From Candidatus Fraserbacteria bacterium RBG_16_55_9 (GTDB lineage Bacteria > Bipolaricaulota > Bipolaricaulia > RBG-16-55-9): a DNA stretch of 24,970 nt. Below, piece by piece: positions 1-5,409 of this stretch. Under the pieces are notes generated by a model. The model searched no databases and was not told where the DNA came from. It saw only the letters and a list, made by a program, of their open reading frames with translations. The position numbers were made by a program, and so were the translations under genes. The stretch is taken from NCBI GenBank assembly GCA_001778455.1, contig MFGX01000122.1, positions 1-24,970 on the forward strand, read 5' to 3'. Numbering within the stretch: the first letter of the stretch is position 1; each line of letters starts with the position of its first letter.

Positions 1-223
1 CAGGATCGTAGTTAAGGAGCGGCACATTATGCTCAGCCATGAGCGCAAGCATCTGCCGATAGGTTACGCCTAAAACATCCGCAGCGTAGCGTATGGTTAT
101 CTCCCCCTCTTGGATGAGGGCGAGCAAGATGGATTGGAGTGCTTTAGTCTCGGCTTGCTTTTTGGAGCCCAGAGTTTCCAGTAGCTCCTCTGGTACATGC
201 AGCTCCACTTTCTTGAGCGCCAT
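1..223 (-). CDS. UPF0175 family small protein (likely antitoxin), partial
   Basis: The minus strand reads an open frame from an ATG at 223 to the window edge, so the C-terminus is missing. A clear Shine-Dalgarno (AAAGGAGAGG) lies about 8 bases upstream of the start. About 74 residues are visible: MALKKVELHVPEELLETLG, a helical stretch ending in LIQEGEITIRYAADVLGV, then a helix leading to VPLLNYDP. The order basic strand, helix, helix-turn-helix-like AADVLGVTYRQ and a final NYD motif matches UPF0175 (PF03683), a family often found as the antitoxin half of small two-gene modules. Any toxin partner would lie to the left, outside the window. It is transcribed away from the origin-like region. The family call is good; the antitoxin role is inferred from the family only. 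Confidence 0.75.
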   Translation of the reverse strand, partial: MALKKVELHVPEELLETLGSKKQAETKALQSILLALIQEGEITIRYAADVLGVTYRQMLALMAEHNVPLLNYDP

Positions 224-287
224 TGCAACCTCTCCTTTGGATTGGACTATACTAACGGTTCCATAGGTCGTCGGTGTCGGTCGTTTA

Positions 288-315
288 AGTGTAGCAGTTT
301 CGGGTGCGGTGTCAA
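288..315 (-). promoter_or_regulatory. Candidate sigma70 promoter of the UPF0175 gene
   Basis: On the minus strand a perfect TTGACA (315-310) is followed after 16 bases by TACACT (293-288, 4/6 to consensus). It would start transcription near 281 and give a leader of about 58 bases before the SD and ATG at 223. This is a pattern match only. Confidence 0.4.
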
Positions 316-428
316 TGGCCTCCCCTTTGAAGAACAACCCCGACAAACGGTCCGGGTCGTCATGGCACCAATCGCGCATCATAAGATGCAATTGAGAATT
401 CATTTTATTCTTCCCCTGTGGATAACCC

Positions 429-573
429 TGTGGAAAACCCTGTTAAAAACCTGTGGAAAACTCACCCCATGCTGTGGAAAACCCCTGTGGAAAACTCCCC
501 ACCCAAGTTATCCACAGAAGTTATCCACAAGCGAGAGCCACTTTTCCACAACTTTTCCACAGCTCATTCCACA
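429..573. repeat. Mirror-symmetric (dyad) DnaA-box array centred on 501
   Basis: Five boxes on the left (start positions 486, 473, 452, 441, 429) and five on the right (508, 521, 542, 553, 565) are placed at identical offsets from position 501. The start-to-start intervals read outwards are 13, 21, 11 and 12 on both sides. Each left box is in the TGTGG orientation and its partner in the CCACA orientation. The innermost pair extends to CTGTGGAAAAC (485-495) against GTTATCCACAG (507-517), complementary at 10 of 11 positions. Bases between the boxes are mostly not complementary, so the symmetry is in the boxes and their spacing rather than in one long palindrome. Confidence 0.85.
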
Positions 574-630
574 GGCGATCTTCAATTCTCATCAAGCGAA
601 AAGCCACTTTCCCACAGGATGAACGCCCCT

Positions 631-645
631 CTACTACTACTACTA
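631..645 (-). other. DnaA-trio array (five 3'-GAT-5' repeats)
   Basis: The top strand reads CTACTACTACTACTAG (631-646). Read 3' to 5', the bottom strand is five consecutive GAT triplets. This is the DnaA-trio motif on which DnaA polymerises onto single-stranded DNA. The nearest box is TTTCCCACA at 608-616; the 14-base spacer (617-630) ends in a GC-rich CGCCCCT. The orientation of box, trios and AT-rich tract is the same as in B. subtilis. Confidence 0.8.
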
Positions 646-646
646 G

Positions 647-661
647 TTAATAAATATATAT
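647..661. other. DNA unwinding element (AT-rich tract)
   Basis: Fifteen uninterrupted A/T bases (TTAATAAATATATAT) directly follow the DnaA-trios. The position and composition suit the duplex unwinding element of an origin. Confidence 0.75.
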
Positions 662-710
662 CTGTAGTCGTTGTTGTAAGGCCTCAGCTAGCCTAAGGGC
701 CAGAATGGCT

Positions 711-739
711 TTGTCTTGTATGGGAACTCCAAGTACAAT
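711..739 (+). promoter_or_regulatory. dciA promoter, predicted leaderless transcript
   Basis: TTGTCT (711-716), a 17-base spacer and TACAAT (734-739) form a good sigma70-type promoter. Only 8 bases separate the -10 hexamer from the dciA ATG at 748, so transcription should begin at or next to the start codon. No Shine-Dalgarno precedes the ATG, which agrees with a leaderless mRNA. Confidence 0.6.
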
Positions 740-747
740 CTAGACCG

Positions 748-1290
748 ATGAGCACAATCACCCTAACAGAGATCCGTCGTATCTTTGAAAGACAAGGCTT
801 GGGGAAAGAATTCATAGAACAGGAACCGATGCTTCTCTGGTCTAGAGTCGTAGGTCAGCAGATGAGTCGACTGACGCAGCCTCTTCGAATTCGTCAAGGA
901 GTGCTCTATGTTGAGGCCACGAACCACGTAGTTGCCCAGCAGCTCAACCTAATGAAAAACGCCTATCTCAACAAACTCAATGGGCTCTTGAGCGAAGGGC
1001 GGCTGATGGATCTACGCTTCCGGGTGGGAGGACTCTCACAGCCCCTGGCCCAAGACCCACCCGAGGGAGAGCAGGTGAGCTTGCTGGAACGAGAGAAGCT
1101 GGAGCAGCTTCTCGACGAAGCGAAAGATCCTCAGCTTAGAAAAGCGTTTGAGTGTGTGATTCTCGCACTTGCCAAAAGAGATCGTGATAGAGCGGCCCGT
1201 GGCTACGCGCGGTGTGAGGTCTGCGGCGTCCACCACGACAGCGAGGGCCGGATCTGTTATTACTGCCAACAAGAAGGGCAGACCCTGTGA
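748..1290 (+). CDS. dciA: DciA (DUF721) helicase-loader family protein with C-terminal zinc ribbon
   Basis: A 180-residue protein. Residues 1-100 match the DUF721/DciA domain: a helical start (LTEIRRIFERQGLGKEF), then LWSRVVGQQMSRLTQPLRIR, GVLYVEATNHVVAQQLNLM and a final LRFRVGG. DciA is the ancestral bacterial factor that loads the replicative helicase DnaB at the origin, working with DnaA. A charged helical linker (about 108-150) leads to C156-x2-C159 and C170-x2-C173, a probable zinc ribbon that the DciA core does not need. The ATG at 748 is chosen from the promoter spacing; there is no SD. Its stop overlaps the start of the glycosyltransferase gene. It is the first gene right of the origin, which supports the replication role. 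Confidence 0.85.
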   Translation: MSTITLTEIRRIFERQGLGKEFIEQEPMLLWSRVVGQQMSRLTQPLRIRQGVLYVEATNHVVAQQLNLMKNAYLNKLNGLLSEGRLMDLRFRVGGLSQPLAQDPPEGEQVSLLEREKLEQLLDEAKDPQLRKAFECVILALAKRDRDRAARGYARCEVCGVHHDSEGRICYYCQQEGQTL

Positions 1291-2459
1291 CGCTGACCAT
1301 TGGTTTCTTCACAGACACGTATGTGCCCCAGATCAACGGTGTGGCAACTCTCTTGCCCCTCTTGGATCGGCTGCTGACCCAGCAGGGGCACCGAGTCTAC
1401 ACATTCGCTCCTTCGTACCACGGGCATCGCTGGAGCCGAGAGGGTGAGCGAGTCTTTCGATTCCCCGCACTCAAGTTCCTCTATCACAAAGAGAGCCGTG
1501 TCACGATCCCGTATCACCGGGAAGCATGGCGGGCGTTTCAAGAGCTCGACGTGATCCATAGCCATACACCCTTTTCGCTTGGAATTCTCGCGATACGCAT
1601 CTCTCGAAGACAGAAAGTCCCGCACGTTCATACGTATCACACGCTCTTCACGGAATACCTGCACTACCTTCCCAAGTATCTACGGCCGACACCGACAATG
1701 GTCGGGCGAATCAGCTCTGCGTTTTGTAATCGCTGTGATGCCGTGACGGCTCCCTCCAATCCGATGAAAGAGGAACTCGTTTCCTATGGGATTACCGTTC
1801 CCATCCACACCTTGCCCTTCGGGATGGATCTGGAGCGTTTCACGGGGCCACCTCAAGTCGATGTGCGAAAGGAATGGCAAATTCAGGAAGGCGAGCGCCT
1901 GCTGCTCTGTGCTGGGCGTCTCTCCCGCGAGAAGAATGTTTCATTTCTTCTTCAGGCCTTCCCACGGGCGCTCCGGCGTTTGCCTGGCTTAAAGCTCATC
2001 ATTGTGGGCGACGGTCCCGCCCGAGGCGAGCTGGAACGCGAGGCGAGAGAGCTGGGCATCGCTGCACAGGTGATCTTCACGGGTTATCTACCCTGGGTGA
2101 CCCTCATCGACTACTATAAGAGCGCAGATCTCTTCGTCTATGCCTCCAAGACGGAAGCTCAAGGGATCGTCTTTGTGGAGGCCTTGGCCAGTGGGCTCCC
2201 TGTGGTGGCTGTAGGGGAGATGGGGGCCTTGGAGGCCATAGACCATGGAGTGAACGGGCTCTTGGTGAAAGACAACAAAGACGAGTTCGTAGAGGCCGTG
2301 GTGGGGCTGCTGGGCGATGAGGCACGCATGGTCGAGATGCGTCGCGCAGCCCTGCAGCGTGCCGAGAAGACGAGCATCCAACATTCCATCGAAACCCTCC
2401 ATGGGATCTATCATCAAATGCTCGAAACACGCCAATCCGTGGGCCAAGCCAGGCGATAG
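1287..2459 (+). CDS. GT4 family glycosyltransferase
   Basis: A 390-residue GT-B fold protein. The N-terminal half opens with IGFFTDTYVPQINGVATLL, the acceptor-domain signature of GT4 enzymes such as diacylglycerol glucosyltransferases and phosphatidylinositol mannosyltransferases. FAPSYHG and VIHSHTPFSLG follow. The C-terminal half has LLCAGRLSREKNVSFLLQAF, IIVGDGPARGELE and the EX7E motif (E290 and E298) in EAQGIVFVEALASGLPVVA. It probably uses an NDP-sugar to glycosylate a lipid or envelope acceptor at the membrane; the exact acceptor cannot be read from sequence. The GTG start at 1287 overlaps the dciA stop as GTGA, with AAGAAGGG upstream, so it is translationally coupled to dciA. No signal peptide or membrane segment is evident. 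Confidence 0.85.
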   Translation: MTLTIGFFTDTYVPQINGVATLLPLLDRLLTQQGHRVYTFAPSYHGHRWSREGERVFRFPALKFLYHKESRVTIPYHREAWRAFQELDVIHSHTPFSLGILAIRISRRQKVPHVHTYHTLFTEYLHYLPKYLRPTPTMVGRISSAFCNRCDAVTAPSNPMKEELVSYGITVPIHTLPFGMDLERFTGPPQVDVRKEWQIQEGERLLLCAGRLSREKNVSFLLQAFPRALRRLPGLKLIIVGDGPARGELEREARELGIAAQVIFTGYLPWVTLIDYYKSADLFVYASKTEAQGIVFVEALASGLPVVAVGEMGALEAIDHGVNGLLVKDNKDEFVEAVVGLLGDEARMVEMRRAALQRAEKTSIQHSIETLHGIYHQMLETRQSVGQARR

Positions 2460-2465
2460 TTTTTC

Positions 2466-2494
2466 TTGCGGGTCTCTGGGGGGTATGTTAGAAT
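2466..2494 (+). promoter_or_regulatory. hslV promoter, predicted leaderless transcript
   Basis: TTGCGG (2466-2471), a 17-base spacer and TAGAAT (2489-2494) lie just after the glycosyltransferase stop. Ten bases separate the -10 from the hslV ATG at 2505 and no SD is visible. This is the same short-gap arrangement as at dciA. Confidence 0.55.
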
Positions 2495-2504
2495 GCCGCT
2501 TGCT

Positions 2505-3047
2505 ATGCGAATCCGCGGGACCACAATCCTGGCCATTCGATCCGAAGAAGAGCGAAAGGCGGTAGTCGCCGCCGACGGCCAAGCGACCATGAAGAATCAA
2601 ATCCTTAAGAGCACCATTCGAAAAGTGCACAAGATCTACGATAACCAGGTGTTGGTGGGCTTTGCAGGTACGACGGCGGACTCTCTTACGCTCTTTGAAC
2701 GCTTCGAGGGCAAGCTCAAGGATTGCGGCGGAAACCTAAAGAAAGCGGCTGTGGAACTGACCAAGGACTGGCGCTCGGATCGCGTGCTGCGCCGCTTGCA
2801 AGCCTTGATGGCCGTCGCAAGCCGTCAAGGGCTGCTGCTCATCTCCGGCTCCGGTGACGTGCTCGAACCCGATGACGGGATGGTTGGCCTGGGAAGCGGC
2901 GGTGCTTATGCGCTCTCTGCTGCCAGGGCCCTTCGACAAGAGACTCGTCTACCCATCCGCGAGATTGCCGAAAAGGCCTTGAAAATCGCAGGCGCGATCG
3001 ACATCTACACCAACCAAGAGATCACGATCGAAGAACTGGAATGGTAA
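2505..3047 (+). CDS. hslV: ATP-dependent protease peptidase subunit HslV (ClpQ)
   Basis: A 180-residue N-terminal-nucleophile peptidase, the proteolytic double-hexamer ring of the HslUV (ClpYQ) cytoplasmic protease. The start at 2505 gives MRIRG-TTILAIR, placing the expected catalytic threonine (T6) after a five-residue propeptide. An upstream in-frame start at 2466 would overlap the promoter and add an unusual N-terminus. Recognisable family blocks are ADGQAT, VLVGFAGTTADSLTLFERFE, LTKDWRSDRVLRRLQALM, LISGSGDVLEPDDG, GLGSGGAYALSAARAL, REIAEKALKIAGAIDIYTN and the C-terminal EELEW. hslU follows after 3 bases, as in most bacteria. Confidence 0.93.
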   Translation: MRIRGTTILAIRSEEERKAVVAADGQATMKNQILKSTIRKVHKIYDNQVLVGFAGTTADSLTLFERFEGKLKDCGGNLKKAAVELTKDWRSDRVLRRLQALMAVASRQGLLLISGSGDVLEPDDGMVGLGSGGAYALSAARALRQETRLPIREIAEKALKIAGAIDIYTNQEITIEELEW

Positions 3048-3050
3048 GCT

Positions 3051-4421
3051 ATGAGTGAAATCATGGAGACCCAGCGTGCCGAGAGGCTCGATGCGCTTAG
3101 CCCGAAAGAGATCGTAGCCGAGCTGGACAAGTACATCGTCGGTCAGCGTGAGGCGAAGCGGGCCGTAGCTATCGCTCTTCGAAACCGCATTCGTCGCCAG
3201 CGAGTGCAGGGACCCCTGCGCCAGGAGATCCAGCCGAAAAATATCTTGATGATCGGTCCCACCGGCGTCGGCAAGACAGAAATCTCTCGACGCTTGGCGA
3301 AGCTGACTTCGTGCCCATTCTTGAAAGTGGAAGCGACGAAATTTACGGAGATCGGCTACGTAGGGCGCGATGTGGACTCGATGATCCGCGATCTGATTGA
3401 AGTGAGTTTGGGCATGGCCCGCGAGGAGGAGATTAAGCGCGTCGAGGTGGAAGCCCGCCGCCTGGTGGAGGAGCGCATCTTGGATGCACTCCTTCCCCGG
3501 CCCACGAGCACAGCGGAAGAGCGTGAAGCTTCGTTTGAAAACACTCGGGAGAAATTCCGCGAGAAGCTGTGTGCGGGCGAGCTGGAGGATCGCTACATCG
3601 AGATTCGCGCCCAAGAGTCCTCTCTTCCGAAGATCAACGTCTTCTCCAATGAAGGCCTGGAACAGATTGGCATCGATCTCAGCGTGATGGCCGATCTTAT
3701 GCCCCAGCGTACGGTGACCAAGAAACTCAAGATTCAGGAAGCGAGAGAACTTCTCTTCAATCAAGAAGCGGACAAACTTCTCAATCATGAAGAGATCCGG
3801 CGCCGTGGGCTCCAGCGTGCTGAAGAAACCGGGATCATCTTCATTGATGAGATCGATAAGCTGGGTGCTGGAGGACGCGAGGAGCGCCACGGTCCTGGCG
3901 TTTCGCGTCAGGGAGTGCAGCGCGATCTTCTGCCCCTACTCGATGGCACGACGGTCCGCACTCGTCACGGTCATATCTCGACAGGGAATATTTTATTCAT
4001 CGCGGCGGGGGCATTCACGATGGCGAAGCCCTCGGACCTCATCCCGGAACTTCAGGGGCGTCTTCCCATTCGTGTGGAACTCCATCCCTTGGTTGAAGAG
4101 GACTTGCAGCGCATCTTGACGGAGCCAGAAGATTCTTTAGTCAAACAATATCAGGCACTACTGGCTGTGGAAAATCTACAACTGGAGTTCACGGATGCAG
4201 CGATCCGCGAGATCGCGCGTATTGCCCATCGTCTCAACGAGTCGATGGAGAACATCGGCGCGCGCCGCTTGCAGACGGTGATGGAGAAGCTGATGGAGGA
4301 TATCTCGTTTGATACGGTGGATCTTCTCGAGAGCCGAAAATTCACTGTGGAAGCCGACTACGTAAATGAAAAACTCGTTCACATCGCGGAAGACCTTGAT
4401 TTGAGTCGGTATATTCTCTAG
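3051..4421 (+). CDS. hslU: HslU (ClpY) AAA+ unfoldase of the HslUV protease
   Basis: A 456-residue AAA+ ATPase that unfolds substrates and threads them into HslV. LSPKEIVAELDKYIVGQ opens the N-terminal domain. Walker A is GPTGVGKT (69-76). The pore motif is in EIGYVGRDVDS. The HslU-specific I domain spans about 110-240. Walker B is IIFIDEID (262-269), followed by GPGVSRQGVQRDLLPLLDG. Sensor and C-domain blocks are GRLPIRVELHPL and NIGARRLQTVMEKLMEDISF. The last residues DLSRYIL are the classic HslU tail that inserts into HslV to activate it. ATG 3051 has only a weak SD; an in-frame ATG at 3063 is a possible alternative. It is co-transcribed with hslV. Confidence 0.95.
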   Translation: MSEIMETQRAERLDALSPKEIVAELDKYIVGQREAKRAVAIALRNRIRRQRVQGPLRQEIQPKNILMIGPTGVGKTEISRRLAKLTSCPFLKVEATKFTEIGYVGRDVDSMIRDLIEVSLGMAREEEIKRVEVEARRLVEERILDALLPRPTSTAEEREASFENTREKFREKLCAGELEDRYIEIRAQESSLPKINVFSNEGLEQIGIDLSVMADLMPQRTVTKKLKIQEARELLFNQEADKLLNHEEIRRRGLQRAEETGIIFIDEIDKLGAGGREERHGPGVSRQGVQRDLLPLLDGTTVRTRHGHISTGNILFIAAGAFTMAKPSDLIPELQGRLPIRVELHPLVEEDLQRILTEPEDSLVKQYQALLAVENLQLEFTDAAIREIARIAHRLNESMENIGARRLQTVMEKLMEDISFDTVDLLESRKFTVEADYVNEKLVHIAEDLDLSRYIL

Positions 4422-4602
4422 TCAAGGGTGCTCTCGACTACTCCATTCAATTCAACGTTCACTTGAGTGATTGATGCGGCACTACTGACATTATTCAACG
4501 ATCTCCAATTGCATTAGCCCTGGTACGTGTTGCCATGCGCTCCTAATAACGTACTGTCAATCTTCGCGCAAATTCTAGTATCATCGATTACTCACACGGA
4601 GC

Positions 4603-4630
4603 TTGCCCTAAACTCCAAATCGTATATACT
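4603..4630 (+). promoter_or_regulatory. brnTA promoter
   Basis: TTGCCC (4603-4608), a 16-base spacer and TATACT (4625-4630) precede brnT. The -10 overlaps an inverted repeat that is probably the repressor site. No gene or terminator is evident in 4422-4602, and the interval looks more AT-rich than the flanking core genes. Confidence 0.5.
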
Positions 4631-4644
4631 GTACGTATGTACAG
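4629..4644. promoter_or_regulatory. Probable operator of the brnTA module
   Basis: A perfect inverted repeat CTGTAC-GTAT-GTACAG overlaps the end of the -10 hexamer and the expected transcription start. BrnA-type antitoxins are ribbon-helix-helix DNA-binding proteins that repress their own operons, so this is a likely autoregulatory site. The repeat is seen directly; its binding partner is inferred. Confidence 0.6.
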
Positions 4645-4645
4645 C

Positions 4646-4666
4646 AAGGAGGGAGTGTCATCCCTC
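4646..4666 (+). promoter_or_regulatory. Hairpin containing the brnT Shine-Dalgarno
   Basis: The strong SD AAGGAGGGA begins at 4646 but is about 15 bases from the ATG at 4668, which is too far for normal use. GAGGGA (4649-4654) pairs perfectly with TCCCTC (4661-4666) across a six-base loop, burying most of the SD one base before the start codon. It may throttle toxin translation. Confidence 0.5.
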
Positions 4667-4667
4667 T

Positions 4668-4946
4668 ATGGAATTCTATATCAGCGAATTCGACTGGGAT
4701 GAAGCCAACGCAGGGCATATCCAAGAGCGGCATCAAGTTTCTGCAGCGGAAGTGGAACAATGCTTCTCCAATCGTCGTAAAATCACGAAGAAACCTGGAT
4801 CACAAGATCGCTTTTATCTCTTTAGCAAAACGGATGGAGGCCGGCATCTTTTCATTGTGTTTCAATACAAAGGGTTAGGCATCGTTCGTCCGATCAGCGC
4901 TCGAGACATGGATAAACGTGAGCGCAAGTTCTACGAGAATCCTTGA
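4668..4946 (+). CDS. brnT: BrnT family toxin (RelE-like ribonuclease)
   Basis: A 92-residue protein matching BrnT (PF04365): an opening FDWDEANAGHIQERHQVS helix, AEVEQCF, then the beta-sheet DRFYLFSKTDGGRHLFIVFQ and the family-defining ISARDMDKRERKFYE. BrnT is a RelE-fold RNase toxin that arrests translation and is neutralised by BrnA. ATG 4668 is chosen because the family motif starts a few residues later and no other start codon is in frame nearby; a longer open frame back to 4527 has no family support. brnA follows after 12 bases. Active-site residues of the characterised BrnT were not checked individually. Confidence 0.85.
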   Translation: MEFYISEFDWDEANAGHIQERHQVSAAEVEQCFSNRRKITKKPGSQDRFYLFSKTDGGRHLFIVFQYKGLGIVRPISARDMDKRERKFYENP

Positions 4947-4958
4947 GAAGGAGGGAAC

Positions 4959-5273
4959 ATGAAGAGAGTGCGGAAAGAAAAGAAGCTTACGATCCCAAAT
5001 TTCAAGTCGGAGCCAGAAGAGCAGGAATTCTGGGCCACGCATAGCGCAATTGACTATGAAATGGAGCAGGTGGAAGCCGAGGTCCGTGTGGACCTCATGG
5101 CGCGGACGCGGCTGGTCAGTCTGCGCTTGCCCCAGCGCCTGATCGCGGATCTGAAAGAGATCGCCGAAGCAGAGGGCTTGCCGTATCAGACACTGATGAA
5201 ACTGTGCTTGCAGAGATTTGTCGAGGTGCGTAAGACCAAGCAGCATCGAGTGCTCCAAGCCGCTCGTCGATAA
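4959..5273 (+). CDS. brnA: BrnA/CopG-type antitoxin of the brnTA module
   Basis: A 104-residue protein. KLTIPNFKSEPEEQEFWATHSAIDYE is the N-terminal toxin-neutralising segment of the CopG/BrnA antitoxin family (PF12441). TRLVSLRLPQRLIADLKEIAEAEGLPYQTLMKLCLQRFV is a ribbon-helix-helix DNA-binding domain, whose strand residues would contact the operator. It has an excellent SD (AAGGAGG, four bases before the ATG), in contrast to the occluded SD of brnT. This should favour antitoxin over toxin synthesis from one mRNA. The toxin-first order is typical of brnTA. Confidence 0.85.
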   Translation: MKRVRKEKKLTIPNFKSEPEEQEFWATHSAIDYEMEQVEAEVRVDLMARTRLVSLRLPQRLIADLKEIAEAEGLPYQTLMKLCLQRFVEVRKTKQHRVLQAARR

Positions 5274-5304
5274 CAGCAGCAAAGTCCGCGTGATTCAGTG
5301 TCTC

Positions 5305-5333
5305 TTGCCCTCGTGCTGAAAACCTCGTAATAT
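5305..5333 (+). promoter_or_regulatory. Candidate thrS promoter
   Basis: TTGCCC (5305-5310), a 17-base spacer and TAATAT (5328-5333). Transcription from about 5340 would give a leader of about 70 bases containing the hairpin at 5346-5390. The -10 fits TANNNT but is not strong. Confidence 0.4.
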
Positions 5334-5345
5334 GGCTTCATCTTG

Positions 5346-5404
5346 CCAGCGGGGGCGGCCCGCAAGGTGACGGCCTGTCCGGTCCGCTGGTCACACCAAG
5401 GTGA
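5346..5404 (+). promoter_or_regulatory. Structured 5' leader of thrS
   Basis: CCAGCGG (5346-5352) pairs perfectly with CCGCTGG (5384-5390), enclosing a GGCC/GGCC inner stem (5357-5360 with 5372-5375). The loop contains AAGGTGA (5364-5370), identical to the thrS SD AAGGTGA (5398-5404). GTCAC (5390-5394) can pair with the upstream copy (GTGAC, 5367-5371), and TCAC (5391-5394) with the SD copy (GTGA, 5401-5404). This suggests alternative folds controlling translation; function is unproven. Confidence 0.4.
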
Positions 5405-5409
5405 TTCAT

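Larger units (their letters stand above)
417..661. other. oriC: Probable chromosomal replication origin (oriC)
   Basis: No credible gene lies between 224 and 747. The stretch holds a dense set of DnaA-box-like 9-mers. Perfect TTATCCACA boxes are at 508-516 and 521-529, with the reverse complement TGTGGATAA at 417-425. One-mismatch boxes (TGTGGAAAA or TTTTCCACA) are at 429, 452, 473, 486, 542 and 553. Weaker copies are at 441 (TGTTAAAAA), 565 (CATTCCACA) and 608 (TTTCCCACA). Boxes left of 501 face one way and those right of it face the other. Rightwards follow a GC-rich spacer, a run of DnaA-trios (631-645) and an AT-rich tract (647-661). This order (boxes, GC-rich spacer, trios, AT-rich tract) is that of the Bacillus subtilis basal unwinding system. 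Flanking genes diverge from it and the right neighbour is the helicase loader gene dciA. Confidence 0.88.

Noticed and set aside
417..616. Box array as plasmid iterons or a CRISPR array
   Set aside because: The units are 9-mers of DnaA-box sequence in two opposing sets, not long direct repeats with spacers. The neighbours are core chromosomal genes.
197..622. Open reading frames of 65-141 codons through the origin-like region
   Set aside because: They translate repeated DnaA boxes and low-complexity sequence, have no SD and match no family. The DNA-level structure explains the region.
631..646. CTA triplet run as an ordinary microsatellite
   Set aside because: Its position between a DnaA box with GC-rich spacer and an AT-rich tract, in the right orientation, fits DnaA-trios better.
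2466..2504. Upstream extension of hslV starting at 2466
   Set aside because: It would overlap the predicted promoter and place 13 extra residues before the propeptide. The start at 2505 gives the normal distance to the catalytic threonine.
2949..3890. Long minus-strand open frame (313 codons) opposite hslV/hslU
   Set aside because: It is antisense to two clear genes, has no family similarity, and reflects codon bias of the opposite strand. The same holds for the 364-codon frame opposite fusA (19115-20209) and the 261-codon frame opposite rpoC (14640-15425).
4419..4440. Possible terminator after hslU (TAGTC/GACTA and AGTCG/CGACT pairs)
   Set aside because: The stems are five bases with long loops and no U-run follows.
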